This document shows positions 21,108 through 32,779 of a DNA stretch of 64,000 nt, piece by piece. Below the pieces are notes generated by a model. It had not been told where the DNA came from. It worked only from the letters and a program-made list of their open reading frames with translations, and did no database searches. The position numbers were made by a program, and so were the translations under genes. How positions within the stretch are numbered: position 1 is the first letter of the stretch; every line of letters starts with the position of its first letter. The stretch comes from Sequoia sempervirens (lineage: Eukaryota; Streptophyta; Pinopsida; Cupressales; Cupressaceae). The DNA lies in NCBI GenBank assembly GCA_007258455.2, contig VDFB02193867.1:530605944-530669943 (forward strand). Direction: 5' to 3'.

Positions 21108-22340
21108 AACTTAGCATGTGAACATATAAATTGAATATCAATATCAATATATATGATCATATCTACAATCTTTGAGACACATGGTTTAACAATGTAATCT
21201 ATAAATGGTAGATGCAATATATACATATATGATCATATAGAATCTCTAAGACATAACATCATATAACAATGTAATCTATAAATGATGAGTCTGATATGAA
21301 TATATAATGATCCTATAAATAAATATATATGATAAAAGAGAATCTCTAAGACATAATATCATGTAAAAAAAGGAAGATAATATAAAAAATTGAACATCAA
21401 TATATAGAATTGTAAGTAAATTTTCTAACACAATATATTCTATAATGAAACATATATACTCAATCATATAAAATATCTAAGACATAACATCATGTAACAA
21501 TGGAATCTATAAATGATGAATTTGATATGAGAATATATGATCTTATAAATTAATATGTAGGATTAGATACAATCTCTAGTACATAACACCATGTACACAA
21601 CGTAAGACAACATATAAATTGAATATGAATATCTTATATTGATATAAATATAGGATCATATAGAATATCCAATACTTATCATGTAACAATGCAAGATGGC
21701 TTATGAATTGAATGTCAATAAATAAGACCATATCTAGAATCTCCAAGACATAATGTATCAAATATTGAAGTTAATATACTCATTCATATAAAATATCTAA
21801 AACATAACATTATGTAACAATATAATCTAAAAATCATGAATTCAATATGAATATATATTATCCTACGGATTAATATTTAGGATCATATAAAATCTCTAAG
21901 GCATAACCTATAAATTGAATATTAATATATAAATTTATATCTAAATCCAAAAGACATAATGTTTCCTATATTTAAGTTCATATAATAATTCATACAAAAT
22001 CTCTTTAAGAATTAACACCATATAACAATGTAATTTATAAATGATGAATTCAATATAAATATATGTGATTGTACAAATACCAATATATAGAATCATATCT
22101 AGAATCTCTAAGACATAATGTATCCTATATTGGATTTCATATGCCTAATCGCATATAATATCTAAGACATAATATATCCTATATTAAATTCCATATACTT
22201 AGTCACATAGAATATATATGCATAACATCATATGGAAATTTAATCTATAAATGATGAATTCATTATGAATATATATGATCATATAAATCAATAAATAGGA
22301 TCATACATAATCTCTAAGATATAACATCATGTAACAATAT
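21108..22340. repeat. AT-rich tandem array next to LINE-A
   Basis: Degenerate units of about 50-130 bp share words such as TCTAAGACATAACATCATGTA, ATCTATAAATGATGAATT and ATATATGATCATATAAAT, repeated ten or more times. It continues from 19097-19232 on the other side of the retroposon and recurs inverted at 55275-56306. It ends directly at the LINE-A start. Confidence 0.8.
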
Positions 22341-23654
22341 AATTTCTATGTGGAGGTTTTTGAATTTATGGTCTGGTTCACATTTTGTTGCTTCGAAGGA
22401 GGTGGTGTCTTGCTACTTCCATGTGATTGATTTCACATGTTTTGTTGTTTTGTTACCTTTAAGTTTTTTTGGTGGGCTCCAACACATGATCCCTTTAGTA
22501 GGGGTCTTGAGGGAACCCCCTGGTCTCCCCAATTTTTGGCATAGATGTGGATATGGGCATCTTTTCTTCTCTTTTCAAGTGGGAGGACCTTGTTTCTTTT
22601 GTGGAAAAAGTTATCAGGAAACATTCCCCTCTTTCTAGTACACATTATGTCTCCATCTCTTTATTTTGAATGAGGGTATTGTGATAGATATGTCTAATGA
22701 TCTTCTCAAAGCAATGCTGGTGAAAATAGACAATTGCCTTATTGGTAAGTTCCTTGCTTTTAGACCCAATGTTGACCAAGTTAGGAAATGGGCTTTATTG
22801 ACCTAGAAACTTAAAGGAAATCTAATCATAAGTGCCATGGTAAATAACCTATTTTTTATTTAAATTTTTTAATAAGGAAGATTCTAATTGGGGGCCCTTG
22901 TGCTCTAGGATTTTTTTTCAAGAACTTCATCTCCTTGTGTAAATGGAAACTAGGTTTTAACTTTTCCAAGGATCTAGCAATTTTTGCTCCTACCTAGATC
23001 TATCTGCCTAGTTTTCCTCTAGAATTCTATAACTACAATATGCTCCAAAGCATTGCCAACTCCTTTCCAACTAGTTGTTGACAATTGACAAAGTTACCGT
23101 CCAAAAATACCCATTGTTTTTGTGAGAATGTGTCAATGTTGCTACCAACATATTAGTTCTTCCCTCCAAGATCACTTTAAAATATAGGCTTGGGTGTTGG
23201 ATGAAACCTATTATGTCTGAGAATACTAGAATATTTTATCAAATCTATAACAAGTTTGACCACCCGAGAAATAACTACAAAAAACAATATTCTTAAAAAC
23301 TTAAAGCCACCAAAATATCACACATGGCTTTGAATGAGGTTCATGTTATGCCTAACAATGCTAAGGAGCCTTTGGTCTCGACTACCTCCCCTATGGTCCC
23401 CCCCAGCCTGTGGGTGTTTTGGGAGACCAAATGATCCTTCTCCCCTTCCTATAGAGGGCTTACCCCCTAATTTGTTGGAGGAACTAGAAGCCCCCTCTCC
23501 CTCCAGGGTCCACATGGAGACCCTGACTTAAAAAGCTATAGAAATATCTTTAGTTGAGCTCGTTGTTGGCATGCCTAATAAAGAAAGTGTGAGATCCACA
23601 TTGTTTGACTCAGAAATAGAGGAAGGGGAAATGATAGATGACTTTGAGAAGTAG
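22341..23654 (+). pseudogene. LINE-A ORF1 (DUF4283-type), decayed
   Basis: The frame near 22664-22850 reads VIDMSNDLLKAMLVKIDN then GKFLAFRPNVDQVRKWALLT, and later FNFSKDLAIFAPTW and LPSFPLEFYNYNMLQSIA. This is the characteristic plant LINE ORF1 DUF4283 region, an RNA-binding partner of the LINE polymerase. Stops and frameshifts interrupt it. A Pro-rich linker follows (23330-23640). The ORF stops where the 10-kb insertion begins at 23655 and resumes at 33721. LINE-B (53215-55274, minus) is an uninterrupted paralogue. Confidence 0.7.
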
Positions 23655-23679
23655 GGAAAACTGTAAGAACCCCCCCCCC

Positions 23680-24060
23680 TTGGCGAAGGTGTAAAATCCT
23701 GGTGAATATTGTATACTTCCCGATAAAAATATTAATTTTAGTGGCAATTTTTTTTGTTTTTCGTGAAAAAAATAATGTCCATTGGTGAATCTTTTCTAAT
23801 CGCTAGAAGTCTATGGAAAATCCTGGAAAAATGCAATTTTTTTAAAACCACTAAAATTTTTCTATTGGCGATTAAAATCTATTTCCAAACCAATAAAATA
23901 TTTCGATTGGCAAATTAAACCTATTTTCAAACCAAAAAAAATAATTTTGTTGGTGATTAAAACTTTTTTTCAAACTAAAAAATAAAATTCATTGGCAAAT
24001 TAAACCTATTTTCAAATGATTAAGAAAAATACATTGGTGAATTAAACATTGTTTAGTAAG
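23680..24060 (+). repeat. Left subterminal repeat region of the 10-kb element
   Basis: After a run of C at 23671-23679, variants of (A)TTGG(C/T)GAA, TTGGCGATT and TTGGCAAATT recur about every 40-60 bases, separated by AAAC(C/T)NATTTTCAAA spacers. Similar motif clusters serve as transposase-binding sites in some DNA transposons; that role is inferred. Confidence 0.55.
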
Positions 24061-24352
24061 CAAAGGAGGTGTGGAAGTTTCTATAAGAAGTGAAGCATTG
24101 ATGAAGCATTTTTGCTGGTGTTGGACGTACGTTCAGGAATCAACATTAATGGAGATGGCTAGCAAATTGAGATGTATTAAAGACACACATCTCATGTAGT
24201 CGGTCAGCGGTGGGTGGTTTTCTGGAAGCCAGTGAACCAGAGAAACAATGGAGGCCAGTTTCACCTTGACATCGCGGAGGAAGTTGGACCCTTTCATTGG
24301 CAAAGCGTCTGTGAAGCAACTGTGGGGTTTATTTCTCTTCAAGGATGTGTAG

Positions 24353-24866
24353 GTGGCACAAGAAATTCAATTTATTTTGGGTAATGGCTTTGAAAAATTA
24401 AAGCACAGATACAGGACCAATATGGATATTTATTCATTTTTCATGGCTTGGGGTTTGGACTTAGGAGAGCCAGTGGATGTAGTGAGGAAAGTCATGAAAA
24501 CTTTGGTTCACAAAGATTTTTTAGAGGATATGGAAGGAATTCTAGAATGGGTGATACTGGGAGTGGGGCTTGTTAAGGTTGAAGGCATGGATGGTGGAGG
24601 CCCAGAGCTCACAGATTTAAATCATCTCTTTATCAAATGGCCAGAAGGACACACCAAAGCTCTGTGGTGAGAAGGTGCGGAGCGCGGGTGGCAAGCACTC
24701 AATCTACGTCGAGCTAATGGAGGTTGAGGAGGTCATAGAGAATCTCAAAGACATCGCTAAAGCAAAGATATGTGAAAAGAAGGGTCTGCGTCCGAGGAAG
24801 AAGATGAAGTCGTTAATGGAGATAGTGTCATTGGGGATGGACAATTCATCGAAGGCGTCTGAGTAG
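24353..24866 (+). CDS. Two adjacent short ORFs, unknown, inside the 10-kb element
   Basis: Frames 24353-24670 (105 codons, non-ATG opening) and 24675-24866 (63 codons) read as plausible protein (DIYSFFMAWGLDLGEP; EVEEVIENLKDIAKAK), the second acidic then basic. An AATAAA-rich stretch follows at 25205-25240, like a transcript 3' end. A 93-bp tandem duplication (about 24999-25190) lies in the putative 3' region. No domain recognised; it may be a captured host gene fragment or an accessory element ORF. Confidence 0.3.
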
Positions 24867-25379
24867 TACAAGAAAAATAGGTTATTGTACTAAATCTTGT
24901 ATGTGATTTTGTTTTTTGGGGGTTATGCCTGGATTTGCATTGTAATTGTAAAACACCTTGGGGCACGAACAGTGGTTGGAAGGGTAGCTTTCAGGTGGGT
25001 ATGATTAGGGATAATTTGATATGTTGGAAATGGAAACTGTGCTTGTTAATCAAGTTTTTTGGTAGTTGATGGATGAAGATAAATCTAAAGTATATTTTTA
25101 GGGATAATTTGGTATGTTGGAAATGGAAACTGTGTTGGTTAATCAACTTTTTGGGTAGTTGATGGATGAAGATAAATCTGAAGTATATGTAACTTTTACT
25201 TTATATTTAATAAAATAAACTATTATCACTGATAATAAAAAAAAATATAGTGGCAAAGTGTCAATGCAAATCAATCTAACTACGAATGTTTGATGAATTT
25301 TCAATCTAACTTTGCTAATTGAGGGTTGAGAAGGTAATAATTTTCCAAACTCCACACGTACCGATCTTAATTACCCATT

Positions 25380-28300
25380 GATCCTCTTGTCATGTCCACT
25401 TGCTAAAATTTGCCCACGATCTTCACTTCATAAATGCATGGTCCTTGCCACCTTTCCTATCTTAATTCACCAAAGTTGATGTTTTGGTGCTTTTCCTAAC
25501 CTTAATTGCAAGTCTTTCTTGATCATCTATGTAGTCAGTGGGTCAGAGGTTTTGAAAACTTCAAAACTTCATACTTTGGTTCTAAGGTTCCAAGTTTCAT
25601 CGACCACATGACATTATGGACCACTACCATTCGATAAATTTTTGATGGACGGCTATAGTTGCATTCTGGAAGTATATCTCTCAAGTAGTAGATTTGTGAA
25701 TTGAAACCTTCGAAATTACACTAGAACTGTTAGATGTGGACAATTAGGGAGATCAAGGCTCATCATCATGGTAATGAACCCGATGGGTTGGATTTTGGCT
25801 ATGAGCAATAGAAGAACTTAAGTGGCAGAAATATGCACGTGCAAAAAGTTTGTTTTAAAAGAGGGACTGCCTACAAAGAATGTAGGACCAAGGCTTAAAA
25901 ACTTAAGAACGTTTTACACAAAGGATGTAAAGGAAAATCAATATAACCATGACCATTTGATGAATTTTTGATGGACGACTGTAGTTGCATTCTGGAAGTA
26001 AATCTTTGAAGCAGTAGACTTGTGAATTGAAACCTATGGAGTAACACTAGAACTGTCAGATGCGATCAAGGCTCATTTCTCTCTTTTCAATGCCTCGGCA
26101 TATTAAACATTTCATTTAATTGAAATTATCAATCTTTTGAACATCTGAAGTGATTGATTGGACAACTCATAGCTTTAATGAAACAAAATTTGTAATGATT
26201 TCATATCGTTTGAGTGGCACTAATAGTGTTGATTGGAGTCTGGTGATTTTGACAGCTTCTCAGATTGAGGTACAATTTGCATGTATCCAGACATCAATCA
26301 AATTAAACATTTTAATTTTTAATTGTACATGTAAGGCTTAAGATACACAAATCAACTAAGTTGGTTTTTGGGTTTGCATGAATCAGGCTGGTAGCGGCAC
26401 TAGTGGTCCATAAATTATTAAATAGGGTTAGTAATAGTGATAGTAATAATGTGACATTGTAATTCAGTTGTAATAAAATAAATGGTTATAAATTTATAGG
26501 AAAGAGTTATTTTCTAAGTTCAATGTCTATGAATCTATTCAAATTAGTTTTTTTTTCCTTTGAGAAATTAAGCATTGTCTATTTATGAAATAATTGCATG
26601 CAGATTTAAAAGTAAAACATAAAGCAATACAAATGAAGGAAGAAAGTTGCCATCAAAGAGTTATTTTCTAAATTCAGTGTCTATGAATCTATTCAAATTA
26701 GTTTTTTTTCCTTTGAGAAATTAAGTATTATCTAAATTTATGAAATAATTGCATGCAGATTTAAAAGTAAAACATAAAGCAATACAAATCAAAAAAGAAA
26801 GTTGTCATCAAATTGACAAAAAAACATTATAAACACTAAAAGTTGTCACTCTTGTTAGGTTTTACCAAAATTTTATTGATTTGTAATTTGTCGTTGACCT
26901 TCTCCCTTCATTCCTAGTATCATTATTCATTTTATTAATTCCTTTGCAACGTTAAGTTACTAGCCCCTTGGCCTTGATGTCAATCCTAGCGTATTAAAGT
27001 TTAAAACAACTTTAAAACACATGTTTATTAAGTTATTATTTATATCATAATTAATAAATTACTCAACCGTTCGATGACCATTTGATGTATGGTTGTAGTT
27101 TCATTCTGGAATGAAATGCATAGAGTGTTAGTCTTGTGAACTTAAACCTCTGGAATCACCCTTTAACTATTAGATTTACAATGATCAACAGTTTAGAATT
27201 TGCTGCCAATGTAGGACTAAATGGCTAGTGAAACAAGATTTGTAGTGATTTCATATCATTTGAACTTTGAGTGGCACTGGAAATTTTGGAAATTGTCAGC
27301 ATGTCAGAGTCTAGATGTCAATCAAATTAAAAATTTAAATGAATGTAAGGCTTAAGTTACACGAATCGATTAAAATTTAAGTATGTTTTTTGGTTTGTGT
27401 GAATCACGATTATGATTCATGAATCATGATTATACCTAACCTCACACATGACACATGTCATGTGTACACATGGACCAGGCTGGTAGTGGCACTATTGGTA
27501 GAATTGTTGCCCATAAATAAGGATAGTGAGCACAACTAAAATTTGAAATCATTTGTTGAAGGCTAAAGGTTTTACTATTGAGAATTTGAGTGCAATGTTC
27601 GAATTGTCAAGGGTTTTCATTTTGTAGGGTTAATAAGGAATAGGATTCAGGAAGAAGATGATGTGGCATTATTGGGGATACTCTAAATTCTCCTGCCTAT
27701 AGTTATGTAGTTACAGAGTAAAAGACCAATTTCCTTCAAGTTCAGAATGGGTGGAATTGGAAAGAAGTTGATTTGGTTCACTTGACTTCTCAGATAGGTT
27801 TTGAGTCAGGATAATGAGCTCTAATGGAGATAAGTGCTCTCCCAGTGCATGGAAGCTACAAGTAGAAGATGGGAGCAGTTTTACAACCCCTCATCTTCTG
27901 CATAACTCTAATTTTCAAAGGGGAGAAGTACATTTTGTATCTTTACAGCTCCCATTTCCCCGATTTCATTAGCCCGCCTTTCCCCATACATTTATTTTCA
28001 GATACCATGGCTGATCCTGGAAGTCCTAGGCATTTATTTTCAGAGCACATGGTTGACCTGACAAGTCCCATTTATTTTTAGACACACATGTATTGCATTT
28101 ATGTTTTCACCAACGATCCAGTAGAAGCTTGGTGCTTGCGCTTACACTTGTATTTGTACTATGTAATAATGTGACATTGTAATTCAGTTGTAATAAAATA
28201 AATGGTTGTGCTATTAAATTGACATTGTAATTCCTTTTATTAAGTCCTTTGCAATGTTAAGTGTTACTGTGCTATTAATGGTTGTGTTATTAATTTGACA

Positions 28301-28900
28301 TTGTAATTCCTTTTATTAAGTCCTTTACAATTGCAACATTAAGTGTTACTGTGCTTAGTGCTATTAATGTGACATTGTAATTCATTTTATAAAGGCCTTG
28401 ATGTCAATCCGAGTGCATTAATGGTTAAAAATAAAAAAACTTTTAAAAACATGTTTATTATTTATATCATAAATTACTTAACCGTTTGATGAACATTTGA
28501 TGTATGGTTGTAGACTCAAAATAAGGGAGAAAAGCAAGCTTAGTCACTAGGCCTCCGATTTTTATAACCATGTGACATGTCACATTGTCGCGGAGTTTTA
28601 AATTTTCATAACTACCTGATTCCCCGACTTGGTTCATTTTGTTGAGTAACTTAAGTTCATGCATACGTAACCTTTGAGTTACGGTGTGTGGATTTAGTCA
28701 ATGGGTTAGAGGTTTCAAAAACTTTGAAACTTCAAACTTTGGTTTTGAGGTTCCAAGTTTCAGCGACCATGCAACATGATGGACTTATCTTTCCTTTCAA
28801 AGGTGTCGTCGTCTGACATTTCATTGAATGTTATGTACGGAATAAACTTGAGTTGTCTTTTCAGGAATTTCCAAAAGCATGCAAGTTTAAAGGCTATCTT
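25380..28900. repeat. Internal dispersed and tandem repeats of the 10-kb element
   Basis: Family 1: GGGT(C/T)AGAGGTTT...AACTTT, TTCTAAGGTTCCAAGTTTC near 25535, 28700 and (outside this span) 32925. Family 2: TTTGATGNATTTTTGATGGACG...GTAGTTGCATTCTGGAA near 25630, 25960 and 27070, with a short form at 28490. A 145-bp tandem duplication spans about 26503-26800. TGTGACATTGTAATTC units recur at 26450, 28168, 28220, 28300 and 28368. No coding content is recognised. Confidence 0.7.
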
Positions 28901-29147
28901 TTTGAGGAATAAAATTGAATGCTGCATTTCAAGCACGTCCTATCAAAAATAACAACATAAGTGGGTGGCGAAGTTTTACTCAGACATTTAGCCTGCATTC
29001 TCGTTCTTTGCCAAGTCCAACACTTATCAAGTGCAAACATTCTTTTTACTCATACTTTTAGGCTGCATTCTTGTTATTTGCCAAGGCCAGTACTTCTCAG
29101 AATCTCATGTGAAAACATTCGTTCTCCACGAATTTGTGCTCATGTAG

Positions 29148-30622
29148 AGTGAACGTTTGGTCAGCGTAAGGGATACGACACTCAGACCTTTTAAGTTAGA
29201 TGAATTTTGGGCACGCCTGGAGAGGGACAATGAGTCTAAGCTGGATATAAAACTCTTAGAAAGTGGGCTAGCTCAGGCTGGAGGGTTTCTAGAAGTTGTG
29301 TTGAGTGTGGACCTGATAAGTGCATGTACGAGAAGGTACATTCCATAGACACGGGAAATTAAAGCCACAGATGGAACTGTAATTGCAAAAATTTCTCCTG
29401 AAGCTATTTCCTGCACGTTGGGGATTCCAAAAAGGGAACCTGTAGAAGACATGTATGTCGTAGTGGTAGGTGAATTTTTCAAAACGAATAAGGACTGGTG
29501 TAAGAACTCCATGGCCAAAACCTGGTTGAAGTTTGAAAAGAAAGGTAAGTCACAACTGTCGAGTAAACTCAAAAGATTGCATTTTAAGGGAGAAATTGCA
29601 GATGCTATTGCTTTATTGCACAACATTGTTGGGAATGCACAAGTCGAGTTATTTGAGGATTGGATGTGCCGGTTTATCTTAATAGTCTATGATGAGAAAA
29701 TTTTCATTGACTGGTCTGAAGTTATTTTCTTCCATTTGAATGAGAATTAATTAATTTCCATAAGACTTGTTTTTTGTATGTGTTCTTGCCTAACGCACAT
29801 TCTAGGTAGTTAGAGGTCCTTTTGGCCTAGGTTGGAGCCGCAAGGAACCCCAGCTTCTGATATGCCTATGTATAAACACTTTCCTCAGTTCACTAAATAA
29901 TTTGGAATGGGTGTTTTTTGTCATGTTAATGATGCATTTTTAATGGAGGTCATGAGGAAGCTAGATGGAAATCCATAATGCACCTTTCCCCTGAATCGAT
30001 TTCTCTTGTATCAAAATTTGGGAGTTTTTATATCCAATTTGATAAGTTTTCCTATCTGAGAATAGGGTGTTTTGAGAAAGCCCCATTTAAATTACCTCAG
30101 TATCCTAAAGATTTACTAATATTTCTGGAATTTTGTCAACAAATGGCCATGGTTAATATTAAGTATACGAACATGGGGAAACGAGGGTATGTCTTTCCAT
30201 TGGAGACCCCTTCTTTTGTGTGCCAAAAAAACTAGATGGCTAGGGGAGCTGAAGGAATTCTCAAGGAATATAACCTCCAGAATCTGTCTATGAGAGCTAA
30301 ATTTGACAGTAAGGGTTTTGTGAAGCATAATCTCTATGGAGGGAGCTTATATCGGCATCACCCATCTATCAAAGATTTCTAGGAAGATTGTGTCAATGAG
30401 AAGGAAATTTTGAGAAGAGATTATATGAGGCTAACGCTAAAACAGATACATGGTTTTGATCTGTCATTTCACATTTCTGAAAATGTAGCTGAGGATTCAA
30501 CAATCATAGATCCTGCATATGAAAAAATTTCTGATAAGTCTCACCCTAAGGTTGAGTGGAGCCAAAGTGAAATTTCAAATATGAGGGTGTGTGTTGCCTC
30601 AGTGCTTAAAAGAACCCAGGAT
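29148..30622 (+). pseudogene. N-terminal part of the unknown two-ORF gene, interrupted
   Basis: One frame runs 29148-29747 with a single internal stop (TAG at 29346-29348). It encodes KISPEAISCTLGIP and later an acidic/hydrophobic block FILIVYDEKIFIDWSEV. After a disturbed stretch, frames resume at 29978-30235 and 30410-30622. The arrangement of a PEAI...LGIP motif followed by a helical DxK(I/F)xxDW block loosely recalls plant 'putative transposon protein' or mobile-domain families; this is a weak, pattern-level resemblance. The last segment is in frame with the next ORF across one TAG (30623-30625). Confidence 0.5.
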
Positions 30623-30625
30623 TAG

Positions 30626-31414
30626 TTGGATGGGAAATGGCGGCAAGTTGTTGGTCCTGTTCAGGAGCCTAAGTCATCACAAAAGAATGAACAAGGGTCT
30701 ACGCAAGCATCTAGTGCAAGTGTATCATCAGGGAAACCCTTTGTGAGGTCCTCTAGTGCAAACTCTCAGTTAGGAGGTGATGGTGATAGGCCAGAAGAAA
30801 TAGTCAAATTGAAGAGCATACGTGAACAAGACAGTGTGCTTTCTCCTACCCCTAAGAAGAAGACCAATCAAGAAAAAATTGTTAGTACAGATTCTAAAGC
30901 TATCTTTAAACAGATCACTAAAGATAATATCTTTCCTCCTTTTTCTGAATTTCCCTCTTCTCTGCCTCTAGTTGATAATCCACCTATCACTCCTAATGCT
31001 CCAAAAGAAACTATTAGTGGAAATGAAGATTCTGGTCTGGTAGTAGCCTCCCTAGGATGGCTGAAAAAATTAGTTGAGAAGAAGAGAAAGCATATTCCTA
31101 CAATGACAGTTGGAGTGGATACAGTTTCAAAGTTACTTCAAAGCTCTTCAAAACCTAAGAAAGCCAGGAGGATGTCAAGGATGGTGACTGATGCTACTTC
31201 TAGAAATCAAATGTTAGAAATTGTTGAGCATGTGAAGGATTTAAATGAAGATGAAATAATGGAGGCGGACTACAAAGTCACACATGTTGATATGGGTCCT
31301 CCAACACTAGAAGGTGATGTGTACCATGTCAATTATTCAGTCAATACCTTGATTAAAAGAGTGAAAGAACAAAGGAAAGAAAATATAAAACTGGAACTCA
31401 AGTCCTTGCATTGA
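30626..31414 (+). CDS. Unknown protein, middle ORF (262 codons)
   Basis: Open for 262 codons directly after a TAG that alone separates it from 30410-30622 in the same frame; there is no ATG at the start, so it is probably the continuation of one longer protein. The first half is Ser/Pro/Lys-rich and likely disordered (SSQKNEQGSTQASSASVSSG). The second has a Lys/Arg-rich stretch (KKKRKH-like, then KPKKARRMSRM) that could direct nuclear import, then an acidic DLNEDEIMEADY segment. It matches the decayed copy at 12600-14750. No enzyme motif is visible. Confidence 0.5.
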   Translation: MDGKWRQVVGPVQEPKSSQKNEQGSTQASSASVSSGKPFVRSSSANSQLGGDGDRPEEIVKLKSIREQDSVLSPTPKKKTNQEKIVSTDSKAIFKQITKDNIFPPFSEFPSSLPLVDNPPITPNAPKETISGNEDSGLVVASLGWLKKLVEKKRKHIPTMTVGVDTVSKLLQSSSKPKKARRMSRMVTDATSRNQMLEIVEHVKDLNEDEIMEADYKVTHVDMGPPTLEGDVYHVNYSVNTLIKRVKEQRKENIKLELKSLH

Positions 31415-32241
31415 GTAACTTTATTTCTTCCATGGCCACTCCTACATCTGATGAAGCCTCAAGTTCTCACATAGAGGGTATCGATGTGCTCACCATAGAG
31501 AAAATTAAAAATAATTTGAGCTATTCCAAAGTTTCTTGTGAGGGGATTGATAAAATATCTCAAGAGGCTATCTTCTTTTTGAATAAATTTGTGCTCTTTT
31601 ACACTCGAGTTGTTAAGAAAAGGGGGGAGTTAGTAACAAAACTTCAGCAGCTCAGAAAATATCAAACTAGTCTCTATGTGCTCTCTCAAGAAATGAAAGA
31701 ATTGAACTTTATGGATCTGAAGATATTAATTGGTGAGAAAATTGTGAATAATCCTAAGGAGCTAGACCCTTCCTGGCCCATTTCATTGGAATGGAAATTG
31801 AATATGTATGATAATTTGGTGAAGGAAATTAATAATACACTTGATCAATATTATGAAATGTTGGTGGAATTTAAAGAAGATTATCATATTCTGGGAGTGG
31901 AAATTACTGATGAGTTTGATGAAAACATTCTAGATATAAGAGAGATCTCTCTGAAGTTTAGAGAGATATTTAAGAAAGAAATAGTTGATCCTGCTACAGT
32001 GACATGGGAGTCCTTCTCAAAACTCAATGGAATGGAGATCCACCTAAGGACTTATAAGTGTGGAGAAGAGAAAAGATTTAAGATGTTGGTTGAGTTTGAA
32101 AAGTATTTGGTCACATGGAGAACTAGGTTACAGATTACTACAACTCCAGGAAGCAAAAACATCACCGCAATTGTCACCAAGTACCGAGAATACAGGAAAA
32201 GAGTAAAGGCGCAAGAGGCATTACTGAAGGAGGAGGCATAA
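31411..32241 (+). CDS. Unknown protein, C-terminal ORF (276 codons)
   Basis: It overlaps the previous frame by four bases (TTGA) in the -1 register, so either a one-base indel or a programmed shift joins them. The product is rich in Lys, Glu and Leu with long predicted helices (LVTKLQQLRKYQTSLYVL; VKEINNTLDQYYEMLVEF) and probably a coiled coil. No Cys/His clusters or catalytic motifs. First ATG in frame is MATPTSDEASS, a few codons in. Length without stops suggests younger decay than in the first half. A 3' UTR-like region follows to about 32660. Confidence 0.5.
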   Translation: MSNFISSMATPTSDEASSSHIEGIDVLTIEKIKNNLSYSKVSCEGIDKISQEAIFFLNKFVLFYTRVVKKRGELVTKLQQLRKYQTSLYVLSQEMKELNFMDLKILIGEKIVNNPKELDPSWPISLEWKLNMYDNLVKEINNTLDQYYEMLVEFKEDYHILGVEITDEFDENILDIREISLKFREIFKKEIVDPATVTWESFSKLNGMEIHLRTYKCGEEKRFKMLVEFEKYLVTWRTRLQITTTPGSKNITAIVTKYREYRKRVKAQEALLKEEA

Positions 32242-32779
32242 ATAATTGAAAGTGAATGAGTTGGTGCTAGGAGTGGGACCATTGTTTAGTTTTTAGTTTT
32301 TATGTTATTTTCTTTAATTTGGCTCTCTTGGTACTTCAAAGACTTTTTATTTTAATTTCTAAAATGGTTGTCTTCAAGAAACCGTTATCAAGACAAAAAA
32401 ACTCTATATTTTCTAGTGGATTGTCTATTATTGGAATGATAGATTTTTGGATAGTTTCATTGCTGTGGAATGTTTATCTGTGAAGAAATATTTTATGGTG
32501 ATGGATGTGTAAGGATTTCTCAGTATAATTTAGGTGATTTGGTAGTTTAAGCTTTTATTTTTTAAGTTGGGTGGATGCCTTTATAAGTTATTTATGTTGA
32601 ACTGTTAGCTTCTGTTCAAGGAATGGATTAATAATATTACTTTCAGTTATTTATCAAAGATTGTGTGAATGGAAATACAATAGGAATTTATTAGTGTGAT
32701 AAGTGTTGTTCTTTAAAAATGATGCAGAATCATATATCAAATTCAATACCATGGAATACAATATATTTTTTTTGGCTTT

